Assembly (NCBI GenBank): GCA_029098065.1
Contig: JAQXNP010000089.1
Span: 1-24,625 of the forward strand
Direction: 5' to 3'
Origin: Clostridiales bacterium
Lineage (GTDB): Bacteria > Bacillota > Clostridia > Oscillospirales > Oscillospiraceae
Length of the DNA: 24,625 nt
Shown: in pieces, positions 14,755 to 21,682 of the stretch
Layout: each line of letters opens with the position of its first letter
Position numbering within the stretch: the first letter of the stretch is position 1
Position numbers and translations under genes: made by a program
The notes under the pieces: model-generated
What the model was told of the DNA's origin: nothing
Database searches by the model: none
The model's input: only the letters and a program-made list of their open reading frames with translations

Positions 14755-15738
14755 ATGACAAAAAAGAAACTCAGCCCCGCCGCACTGGTCCTCCTGCTGG
14801 CAGTCCTGGTCGTTCTGGCCGCTTTCCCCTTTATTTTTAACAGCTACCTGCTTCAGGTCGCCGTGTACTGCGGCATCTACATCATGCTGGCCGTCAGCCT
14901 GAACCTTCTCATCGGCTACACCGGCATCTTCTCCATGGGCCATGTGGGCTTTTACTGCGTGGGAGCATACACCTCTGCCCTCCTGGCCACCAAGATGGGC
15001 ATGCCCTTTATTGTGTGCTTCCTGGCCGGCGGTCTGGTGGCAGCCTTCTTTGGCGCACTGGTGGGCTTTGCGACCCTGCGGCTCAATGATATTTTCATCG
15101 CCTTCGCCACCATGGGCCTCGGCGAGATCATCCGCATCGTCATCCAGAACGCCACTTTCACCAACGGCGCCCTGGGCGTCACCGGCATCCCCATGCCGGA
15201 GTGGTTCGGCCGGCCCATGAACCGGGTGGAGTTCTATTATATGGTGCTCATTATTGTAGTCCTGCTGGTCTTTTTCACCTACCGGCTGGTCCACTCCAAC
15301 ACCGGCCGGACCTGGATGACCATCCGGGATGACGCCAATGCCGCCGCCAGTCTGGGCATCAACGTCTTCCGCTACAAGATGCAGGCCATGGTGATCTCCT
15401 GCTTCGTAGCCGGCCTGGCTGGCAGCCTGTACGCCACCTTCGTGCAGTACATCAACGCCTCCAACTTTACCATCAGCGTCTCGACCAATATCATCGCCAT
15501 GGTGGCCATCGGAGGAATGGGCACGGTGTCCGGACCCATTCTGGGTGCCGTTATCCTTCAGATCCTGCCTGAGGCCATCCGCTTCCTGTCCAATTACCGC
15601 CAGCTCATGTTCGGCGCGGCGCTGGTTATCTCCATCATGTTCGCGCCCAAGGGTCTGGTGGGCCTGAACTGGAAGCGCATCAAGCCCATCGCCAAGCTGT
15701 GCGCGCTCTTTGAATCCAAGAGCGGAAAGGAGGAGTGA
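14755..15738 (+). CDS. livM: HAAT-family ABC transporter permease (LivM-like)
   Basis: This 327-residue second permease has a longer N-terminal helix set (residues about 7-60), the conserved LLIGYTGIFSMGHVGFYCVG segment near 50-69, and the coupling region TWMTIRDDANAAASLGINV near residue 185. About eight to ten helices are visible. It forms the translocation path with the LivH-like subunit. The ATG at 14755 follows a run of G residues (GGGGGGT at 14741-14747). Four bases separate it from the first ATPase gene. LivM homologues in this system are sometimes matched to urea or amide transporters, so leucine need not be the substrate. Confidence 0.92.
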   Translation: MTKKKLSPAALVLLLAVLVVLAAFPFIFNSYLLQVAVYCGIYIMLAVSLNLLIGYTGIFSMGHVGFYCVGAYTSALLATKMGMPFIVCFLAGGLVAAFFGALVGFATLRLNDIFIAFATMGLGEIIRIVIQNATFTNGALGVTGIPMPEWFGRPMNRVEFYYMVLIIVVLLVFFTYRLVHSNTGRTWMTIRDDANAAASLGINVFRYKMQAMVISCFVAGLAGSLYATFVQYINASNFTISVSTNIIAMVAIGGMGTVSGPILGAVILQILPEAIRFLSNYRQLMFGAALVISIMFAPKGLVGLNWKRIKPIAKLCALFESKSGKEE

Positions 15739-15741
15739 GCC

Positions 15742-16503
15742 ATGCTGCGTGCGGAAAACATCTATGTGAGATTCGGTGGTCTGACGGCCGTAGATAACGT
15801 GTCGCTGGAGATCGCCGACGGCGAGATCCACGCCATCATCGGCCCCAACGGCGCCGGAAAGTCTACCTTCTTCAACGCCGTCTCCGGCATCAACAAACCC
15901 TCTGAGGGAAAGATCTTCTTCCAGGGTGAGGATATCACTGGTCTGAGTCAGCATCAGGTTGCGGAAAAAGGGATCGGCCGGACCTTTCAGAATATCAAGC
16001 TCTTTTCGTCCATGACGGTGCTGGAAAATGTGCTGTGCGGCAGCCATATGAATGTGAAGAGCACCCTCTTCCAGGATATGCTGGGCACACGTTTCCAGCA
16101 GCAAGAGGAAAAAGAGCTGCGGGAACAGTGTATCGAGCTGCTCAAGCGTGTGGAGCTCTATGACAAGCGGAATCTGCTCTCCAAGAACCTGCCCTACGGC
16201 GAGCAGCGGAAGCTGGAGATCGTGCGGGCCATGGCCACCGGTCCCAAGCTGCTGATGCTGGACGAGCCCGCCGCCGGCATGAACCCCTCGGAGACCGAGG
16301 AACTCAAGCAGTTCATCAAGAAGATCAACACGGAGGGCCTGACCATCCTGCTGATCGAGCACGATGTGAAGATGGTCATGTCCCTGGCCGACACCATCAC
16401 CGTACTGGATCACGGCGCCAAGATCGCCGAGGGCTCCGCCGACCAGGTGAGAAGCGATCCCAAGGTGATCGAAGCCTACCTGGGCAAGTCGTATCGGAGG
16501 TAG
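15742..16503 (+). CDS. livG: HAAT-family ABC transporter ATPase (LivG-like)
   Basis: This 253-residue ABC ATPase is the LivG type. Walker A is GPNGAGKS near residue 34. The distinctive LivG signature LPYGEQRKLEIVRAMA replaces LSGGQ near residue 151. Walker B is LLMLDEPAAGMNP near residue 171, and the switch histidine is in LLIEHDVKMV. The C-terminus ends EAYLGKSYRR, typical of LivG. The gene begins three bases after livM and ends two bases before livF. It powers import jointly with the LivF-like subunit. Confidence 0.95.
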   Translation: MLRAENIYVRFGGLTAVDNVSLEIADGEIHAIIGPNGAGKSTFFNAVSGINKPSEGKIFFQGEDITGLSQHQVAEKGIGRTFQNIKLFSSMTVLENVLCGSHMNVKSTLFQDMLGTRFQQQEEKELREQCIELLKRVELYDKRNLLSKNLPYGEQRKLEIVRAMATGPKLLMLDEPAAGMNPSETEELKQFIKKINTEGLTILLIEHDVKMVMSLADTITVLDHGAKIAEGSADQVRSDPKVIEAYLGKSYRR

Positions 16504-16505
16504 CT

Positions 16506-17225
16506 ATGGGGAAAGAAATCATTCGTTTTGAAGATGTTACGGTGACCTACGGGGCCATTCAGGCCCTTCAGGGGGTGTCCCTGTCGGTGGAAGAGGGGAG
16601 CATCGTGGCCCTGATCGGCGCCAACGGCGCGGGCAAGACCACTCTGCTCAACGCGCTCACCGGCGTGGTCCCTGTCAAGAGCGGCCACATCTATCTGCGG
16701 GATGAGGAGGTCACGAACCTGAAGTCCCACATCATCGCGCAGAAAAAGGTCGCCCACGTGCCGGAAGGACGCCGGATCTTTGCTGAGCTGACCATCGAGG
16801 AGAATCTGCGCATCGGGGCCTACACCCTCTACAAGGACAAGGGCAAGATTGAGGAGCTGCTGGAGATGAACTACCAGCTCTTCCCCATTCTGGCCGAGCG
16901 CCGCAAGCAGCTGGGCGGCACGCTCTCCGGCGGCGAGCAGCAGATGCTGGCCATCGCCCGGGGGCTGATGAGTGAACCGGATGTGATTCTCCTGGACGAG
17001 CCCAGCCTGGGCATCGCTCCCATCGTGGTGGAGAAGATCTTCGAGTTCATCGTCCACATCAACAAGATGGGCAAGACCATCTTCCTGGTGGAGCAGAACG
17101 CCAATCTGGCGTTGGAGACCGCCTCCTACGTCTACGTGCTGGAGACCGGCCGGGTAGTCAACGAGAACAAGAGTGAGATTCTTCTCCAGGATGACACGAT
17201 CCAGAAGGTCTATCTTGGACTTTGA
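16506..17225 (+). CDS. livF: HAAT-family ABC transporter ATPase (LivF-like)
   Basis: This 239-residue partner ATPase has Walker A GANGAGKTT near residue 38, the LivF hallmark HVPEGRRIFAELTIEENL near residue 85, signature LSGGEQQMLAIARGL near residue 138, Walker B VILLDEPSLGIAP, and the switch region FLVEQNANLAL. It completes a five-component importer (one receptor, two permeases, two ATPases). It starts two bases after livG. The next gene starts 19 bases downstream without a terminator, linking transport and catabolism in one transcript. Confidence 0.95.
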   Translation: MGKEIIRFEDVTVTYGAIQALQGVSLSVEEGSIVALIGANGAGKTTLLNALTGVVPVKSGHIYLRDEEVTNLKSHIIAQKKVAHVPEGRRIFAELTIEENLRIGAYTLYKDKGKIEELLEMNYQLFPILAERRKQLGGTLSGGEQQMLAIARGLMSEPDVILLDEPSLGIAPIVVEKIFEFIVHINKMGKTIFLVEQNANLALETASYVYVLETGRVVNENKSEILLQDDTIQKVYLGL

Positions 17226-17244
17226 GAAAGGTGTGTAGTTTGAA

Positions 17245-17988
17245 ATGAAATATACGGCCAGAGATCACGCGTTTGTCTACGGTGTCATCGCTCAGGAGCT
17301 CATGGCCCGGCCGGACTGCGACGCAGCCGCCGTTTTGGAGGAGTGCATCAAGGTCTACGGGCTCCAGAGGGGCAGCCGGATGGGCCAGACCGCCGATGCC
17401 TTTGGAGATCCCCGCACGATGCAGACCTACATGGCCTACGGTGAATGGGCCCCCGCTCCCGGCGAGATGGAGATCGAGATTCCTGAGGAATCTCCCTCCG
17501 CTGTCTGGAACGTGAAGAAGTGCCCCTGGAGCCAGGAGTGGGCCGAGCAGGGCATGCTGGACGTGGGAAAGTTTTACTGCAAATTCGTGGACCGGGAGCT
17601 GGTCCACGGCTTTAACCCTGAGCTGGAGCTGGGCACCGGAACCACCCAGACCAACGGCGACGCCTTCTGCTATTTCAAATGGACCGGGGCGGACATGACT
17701 CCGGAACACAAGCAGGAGAACGCGGCCATTGCCCAAAAGGTGGGCACGGTCCGTCTGAAGAGCTGGGGCTACCACATGGGCCATATCTACAAGACCATGG
17801 GGGAAGTCATAGAGAAACGTCTGGGAAAAGAGGCCCGGGACACGGTTTACGCCAGAGCGGACCAGCGTATAGAGGACCGCTACGGCAAAGAGCTGGTGGA
17901 GCTGATGCACGCCGCCCTGATCCTGGATTACTGGGTGACGCCCTCCCGGAAGCCCGTGGAGCGGCTGGCCGAGCTGTTCCAGGACTGA
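17245..17988 (+). CDS. ATC hydrolase family protein 1 (L-2-amino-thiazoline-4-carboxylate hydrolase-like)
   Basis: This 247-residue cytosolic protein belongs to the family named for L-2-amino-thiazoline-4-carboxylate (ATC) hydrolase, which opens the thiazoline ring to a carbamoyl-cysteine in pseudomonads. Family marks are C93-P94, the Y-C112-x3-D116 segment, G138-D-A-x-C142, and a C-terminal helical module with YHMGHIY (H177, H180). The N-terminal helix (H8 to about G43) resembles the C-terminal module. The ATG at 17245 has GAAAGG 13 bases upstream. It lies between the importer and an M20 amidohydrolase, a sensible order for hydrolysis then decarbamoylation. Family assignment is good, but the exact reaction is inference because most gut homologues are uncharacterised. 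Confidence 0.8.
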   Translation: MKYTARDHAFVYGVIAQELMARPDCDAAAVLEECIKVYGLQRGSRMGQTADAFGDPRTMQTYMAYGEWAPAPGEMEIEIPEESPSAVWNVKKCPWSQEWAEQGMLDVGKFYCKFVDRELVHGFNPELELGTGTTQTNGDAFCYFKWTGADMTPEHKQENAAIAQKVGTVRLKSWGYHMGHIYKTMGEVIEKRLGKEARDTVYARADQRIEDRYGKELVELMHAALILDYWVTPSRKPVERLAELFQD

Positions 17989-18004
17989 GATGGGGGTGAC
18001 AGCG

Positions 18005-19345
18005 ATGCAGGAAGCAATGAAGGGCTGGTTTGACAGCCACGAGCAGCAGCTGATCCAGATCAGCCGGACGATCTGGGAGCACCCCGAGCCCTCCGAGGGG
18101 GAACAGTTCGCCTGTAAGACGTTAATGGAGTTCCTGACGGAGGCCGGCTTCACCGTCACCCCGCCCCCTCTGGCTGGACTGGACACTGCTTTTGAGGCCA
18201 AATGGGGCTCCGGCGCCCCCCATATCGGCTTTCTGGCCGAATATGACGCCCTTCCCGGCCTGGCCCAGGAGACTGTCCCCCAGCCCAGCCCCATCCCGGA
18301 GCAGGCCTGCGGCCACGGCTGCGGGCACAATCTGCTGGGCACGGGCGCTGTGGGCGCCGCCGTGGCGCTGAAGGCGGCCATGGAAGCCGAGAACCTTCCC
18401 GGCACGGTCTACCTCTACGGCTGCCCCTCCGAGGAGGTCATGCTGGGTAAGATCGCCATGACGAAAGCCCATGTCTTTGACCATCTGGACGCGGCGATCT
18501 CCTGGCACCCCGGCGACAAGAGCCGGGCCAGCGAAGAGTCCTATCAGGCCATGCTCTCCATGGAATACCATTTCACCGGCAAGGCCAGCCACGCCTCCAT
18601 GGCCCCCCAGGAGGGACTCAGCGCGCTGGACGCGGTGGAGCTGATGGACGTGGGTGTCAATTACCTGCGGGAGCACGTTCCCCCCGGAGGACAAATCCAC
18701 TACGTCATCCTCAACGGCGGAGACAAGCCCAACATTGTGCCGGAAAAGGCGGCAGTGTGGCAGTTCGCCCGGGCCGACACCACGGCGGACCTGCGCCGCA
18801 TTGCCAAGCGCATGGACGACATCGCCGCCGGCGCTGCTCTGATGACGGGCACCACCTTCACCAAAAAGGTTCTCACCGGCTGCAATGAGACACGGATTGT
18901 CCCTGCTCTGGTCCAGGTCATGAACGATGTGATGACCAGCGAGGTTCCCCCCATTGCCTGGACGGAAGAGGAGGAAGATTTCTCCCGCCGGCTGCTCAGC
19001 AGTCTGGGGATGGACGCGCCGGAGCATCCCCTTCACAGCGGCGCCGTGCCCCCCACCGGGAAAACCATCGACATTCAGGGCTCCTCCGATCTCAGTGATG
19101 TGAGTTATGTGGTTCCCACCTGTATGCTGTTCAGCGCCTGCTATCCCATCGGGACTCCCAACCACACCTGGGCCGTCACCGCCTGTGCGGGGCGGAGCAT
19201 CGGCTGGAAGGGCATGCTGTACGCCGCACAGGTGATGGCGGCCACCGGCCTCCGGCTGGTCCGGGATCCGGAGCTGCTTCAGGCGGTGCATACCTCTCAC
19301 ACTGAGGCGCTGAACGGCGCGCGGTATACGCCGGTGAACGAATAG
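18005..19345 (+). CDS. M20 family amidohydrolase (AbgB-like)
   Basis: This 446-residue cytosolic metallo-amidohydrolase resembles AbgB, the p-aminobenzoyl-glutamate hydrolase subunit. Predicted metal and catalytic residues are H26 (EHPEPS), D81 in AEYDALPG, H104 and H108 in GHGCGHNLLG, E143-E144 in PSEE, and H168 in SWHPGD. The inserted lid domain begins near residue 185. The ATG at 18005 follows GGGGGTGA with correct spacing; ATG 17990 is in frame but has a poorer site. Other M20 enzymes include N-carbamoyl-L-amino-acid amidohydrolases, so here it may release cysteine from a carbamoyl or acyl derivative made by its neighbour. AbgB normally has an AbgA partner; none is seen. Confidence 0.88.
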   Translation: MQEAMKGWFDSHEQQLIQISRTIWEHPEPSEGEQFACKTLMEFLTEAGFTVTPPPLAGLDTAFEAKWGSGAPHIGFLAEYDALPGLAQETVPQPSPIPEQACGHGCGHNLLGTGAVGAAVALKAAMEAENLPGTVYLYGCPSEEVMLGKIAMTKAHVFDHLDAAISWHPGDKSRASEESYQAMLSMEYHFTGKASHASMAPQEGLSALDAVELMDVGVNYLREHVPPGGQIHYVILNGGDKPNIVPEKAAVWQFARADTTADLRRIAKRMDDIAAGAALMTGTTFTKKVLTGCNETRIVPALVQVMNDVMTSEVPPIAWTEEEEDFSRRLLSSLGMDAPEHPLHSGAVPPTGKTIDIQGSSDLSDVSYVVPTCMLFSACYPIGTPNHTWAVTACAGRSIGWKGMLYAAQVMAATGLRLVRDPELLQAVHTSHTEALNGARYTPVNE

Positions 19346-19360
19346 CAAGGAGCATGTAAC

Positions 19361-20641
19361 ATGGACACTGAAAAGATCATACAGCTTTTGAAAAAAGAGA
19401 TGGTGGTCGCCATGGGCTGTACGGAGCCGGCGGCCGCCGCCCTGGCGGGAAGCAAAGCCGCCGAGCTGCTGGGCTGTGCCCCGGAACGGGTGACCGCTTA
19501 TGCCAGCAGAGATATGATGAAAAACGCCATGTCCGTGGGAATCCCCAACTGTGAGGAACGCGGCCTTCTCACCGCCGTATGCCTGGGAATTTACAGCCAG
19601 GCTGAGAAGAAAGACCTGAGCATCCTCTCTTCGGTGAGCGAAGAACAGCGGCAGAAGGCTGCGGCGCTGGTCGCGGTTTCCCACCTGGAGTTGGCGGAGA
19701 AGGTCCCCCCGGTCTATGTCCGGGTAGTGGCCGAGGGAGGCGGGCACACCGCGTCCTGTACGGTCAGCCGGGAGCATGACCGCTTCACCGAGCTGGTCCG
19801 GGACGGCGAGGTCATTTTCAAGGAAGATCCCGACAAAGCGGAGAACTGCGAGGAAGACACCGATGCGGCCGCCTCCATGAGCCTCCAGGACGTGCTGGAT
19901 TTCGCCGCCACCGTGGACAAGAAGCAGGTGGCCTTTGTGCTGGAGAGCGCCAGAACCAACCGGGAACTGGCCCGCTACTCTGTGGAGCATGACTACGGAC
20001 TGAAGGTGGCCCGCACCGTGCTGTCCGACGTGCCCGAAACACCTACCACACTGGGCGAGGCCATGACCCACGCGGCGGCCTACGCCGCCGCCGGCTCCGA
20101 CGCCCGTATGTCCGGCTGCCCCCGGCCGGTGGTCATCAACTCCGGCTCCGGCAACCAGGGCATCACCTGCACTGTGCCTGTGCTGATCCTGGCTGAGTAT
20201 CTGGGCACCCCGGAGGACAAGCTGCTGGAGGCTCTGTGCATCAGCGAGCTGGTGGGACTGCTCATTACCGCCCGGAAGGACCGCCTCTCGGCGCTCTGCG
20301 GCGCCTTTACCGCCGCCATGGGCGCCGGCTGCGGCATGGTCCACCTGATGGGCGGCGGCATCCAGGAGATGAATCTGGTCATCCGCACCATGGTGGGCAA
20401 CCTGGCCGGTATCGTGTGCGACGGCGCCAAGACCAGCTGCGCACTGAAGATCTACTCCAGCGTGCAGGCTGCCGCGCTGGCGGTGCGCATGGCCTTCCAG
20501 GGGGAGGCCCCCGGCCGGGAGAGCGGCATTATCGGCGCCGATGCCATGGAGAGCATCGACAATCTGATGAGCATCAGCCACAAGGGTATGGTGGACACCG
20601 ACAAGGTGATCCTCTCCATCATGCTGGACAAGCAGATCTGA
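19361..20641 (+). CDS. cyuA: L-cysteine desulfidase family protein (CyuA/YhaM, UPF0597)
   Basis: This 426-residue enzyme matches the family of archaeal L-cysteine desulfidase and enterobacterial CyuA, which uses a [4Fe-4S] cluster to convert L-cysteine into pyruvate, ammonia and hydrogen sulfide without pyridoxal phosphate. Conserved elements are MGCTEPAAAALA (C20), the GSGNQGITCTVP segment near 259-270, GAGCGMVHLMGGG near 325, and VCDGAKTSCALKI near 353. Length is normal. The gene lies 15 bases after the amidohydrolase and 18 before the second hydrolase-family gene. Its presence suggests that the cluster ends in free cysteine or a close thiol amino acid. A related serine-dehydratase-like activity on another beta-substituted amino acid is possible. 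Confidence 0.9.
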   Translation: MDTEKIIQLLKKEMVVAMGCTEPAAAALAGSKAAELLGCAPERVTAYASRDMMKNAMSVGIPNCEERGLLTAVCLGIYSQAEKKDLSILSSVSEEQRQKAAALVAVSHLELAEKVPPVYVRVVAEGGGHTASCTVSREHDRFTELVRDGEVIFKEDPDKAENCEEDTDAAASMSLQDVLDFAATVDKKQVAFVLESARTNRELARYSVEHDYGLKVARTVLSDVPETPTTLGEAMTHAAAYAAAGSDARMSGCPRPVVINSGSGNQGITCTVPVLILAEYLGTPEDKLLEALCISELVGLLITARKDRLSALCGAFTAAMGAGCGMVHLMGGGIQEMNLVIRTMVGNLAGIVCDGAKTSCALKIYSSVQAAALAVRMAFQGEAPGRESGIIGADAMESIDNLMSISHKGMVDTDKVILSIMLDKQI

Positions 20642-20659
20642 GACAAGGAGGTCCCCCCG

Positions 20660-21148
20660 ATGAAAGAGATCATCAACGAGGCCAGAAATCTGGATCCGAA
20701 GCTGGTGGATTACCGCGGGCAGCTGGAGCACCGGGCTCTGTGGCTGCTCCTGCTCTGCAGGGAAGCGGAGAAGCACGGGCTGAAGTGGGAAGACTTTGCC
20801 TGCGATGCCATCGCGGAAAACGGCCGCCTGGACGGCGAGGCTCTCATCGCCAAGGACGGCCCCACACTGCGGGGACTGTACGAAACCGTGTTTACCCCCT
20901 GGGTGCAGCAGGTTTTTGAGATGGAGGTCAAAGAGCACACCGATGACCGGCTGACGGTGGATTTCCACTACTGCCCGCTGGTGAAAGCCTGGCAGAAACA
21001 AGGCTGCACCCCCGAGGAGATCGGGCGGCTGTGCGACATCGCCATGTGCGGGGATCATCACATTGCGGAAACCTACGGCGGCGTGCTGGAACTGCCCCAG
21101 TGCATTGCGAAAGGCGATGCCGTCTGCGAGCTGCATTTTAAACTGTAA
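20660..21148 (+). CDS. ATC hydrolase family protein 2 (short form)
   Basis: This 162-residue protein has the core of the ATC-hydrolase family: C105-P106 in HYCPLVKAW, the LC125-D126-IAMCGDHH segment, and the terminal GDAVCELHF (C156). It stops there, lacking the C-terminal helical module with the HxxH pair present in the 247-residue paralog and in the fusion protein. Its N-terminal ~90 residues are helical. The ATG at 20660 follows AAGGAGG at 20644-20650. The C-terminal GD-x2-C pattern also recalls V4R-type small-ligand domains, so a binding or partner-subunit role is possible. It could act as a heteromeric partner of paralog 1. Confidence 0.8.
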   Translation: MKEIINEARNLDPKLVDYRGQLEHRALWLLLLCREAEKHGLKWEDFACDAIAENGRLDGEALIAKDGPTLRGLYETVFTPWVQQVFEMEVKEHTDDRLTVDFHYCPLVKAWQKQGCTPEEIGRLCDIAMCGDHHIAETYGGVLELPQCIAKGDAVCELHFKL

Positions 21149-21155
21149 TTACGCA

Positions 21156-21190
21156 AGAAGGGGCCTGTGCGCGTGCATAGGCCCCCTTCT
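21156..21190 (+). terminator. Hairpin between ATC-hydrolase paralog 2 and marR
   Basis: AGAAGGGGCCT at 21156-21166 pairs with AGGCCCCCTTCT at 21179-21190 with one bulged C, around a 12-base loop. It is followed by GGTTT rather than a real T run, so it looks like a leaky terminator or processing element. It lies between the stop codon and the marR ribosome site. Confidence 0.5.
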
Positions 21191-21211
21191 GGTTTCGCAA
21201 GGGAGGGAAAC

Positions 21212-21667
21212 ATGGAAGGTAGTCTCTACGCCGATGCAGAGCACGATATGGTGCAAATCCTCAACCGCTATGCTGAGCTGAGCCGGAAAACACATGAATA
21301 CTGCGAGGGTATCCCCCTCTACCCCAGTGAGATCAATACGGTGGAGTACATTGCTGTCAGCAGCACCACCAATCTGACTGAGATTGCCAACCAGATGGGC
21401 CTGACCCGGGGGGCGGTGTCAAAAATGGTGGACAAGCTGGAAAATCTGGGCATTCTGGTCCGCTATAAATACCATCCCCGCCAGAAAGAGATCTACGTCC
21501 ACCTGACGAAGGCGGGAGTCCGGGCCTACGAGGGGCAGAAAAAATATTACGCCGCCATGCGCCGGCAGATGAGTCAGTACTTTGAGGGCCTGGATGAATC
21601 CCAGAGGCAGACGATCCTGGAATTTCTGGCCCGGTATCTGGAAGGCATGCGCGGTCTGGACGGATAA
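21212..21667 (+). CDS. MarR family transcriptional regulator
   Basis: This 151-residue winged-helix regulator has its DNA-recognition helix in LTEIANQMGLTRGAVSKMVDKLENLG (split here as residues about 54-79) and a wing region YKYHPRQKEIYVHLTKAG. Helices at both ends form the MarR dimer interface. The ATG at 21212 follows GGGAGGG at 21201-21207; the frame is open to 21167, but that part overlaps the hairpin. Being inside the catabolic cluster, it most likely senses the imported substrate or a thiol product and represses the promoter near 10526. It could instead be oxidation-sensitive, but only one cysteine (in EYCEG) is present. Confidence 0.92.
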   Translation: MEGSLYADAEHDMVQILNRYAELSRKTHEYCEGIPLYPSEINTVEYIAVSSTTNLTEIANQMGLTRGAVSKMVDKLENLGILVRYKYHPRQKEIYVHLTKAGVRAYEGQKKYYAAMRRQMSQYFEGLDESQRQTILEFLARYLEGMRGLDG

Positions 21668-21682
21668 GGGGGGATATACACC

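Noticed and set aside
12580..16413. Very long open frame on the - strand opposite the importer genes (1277 codons)
   Set aside because: It is antisense to five clearly recognisable transporter genes, is rich in His, Gly, Asp and Gln as expected for the reverse of GC-biased codons, and matches no family. The same applies to long antisense frames at 10559-12550, 18122-21136 and 21701-23425.
12571..17225. Simple annotation as a branched-chain amino-acid importer
   Set aside because: Subunit families are LivJHMGF-like, but the family also imports urea, amides and other small compounds, and the gene context argues for a different ligand, so leucine specificity is not claimed.
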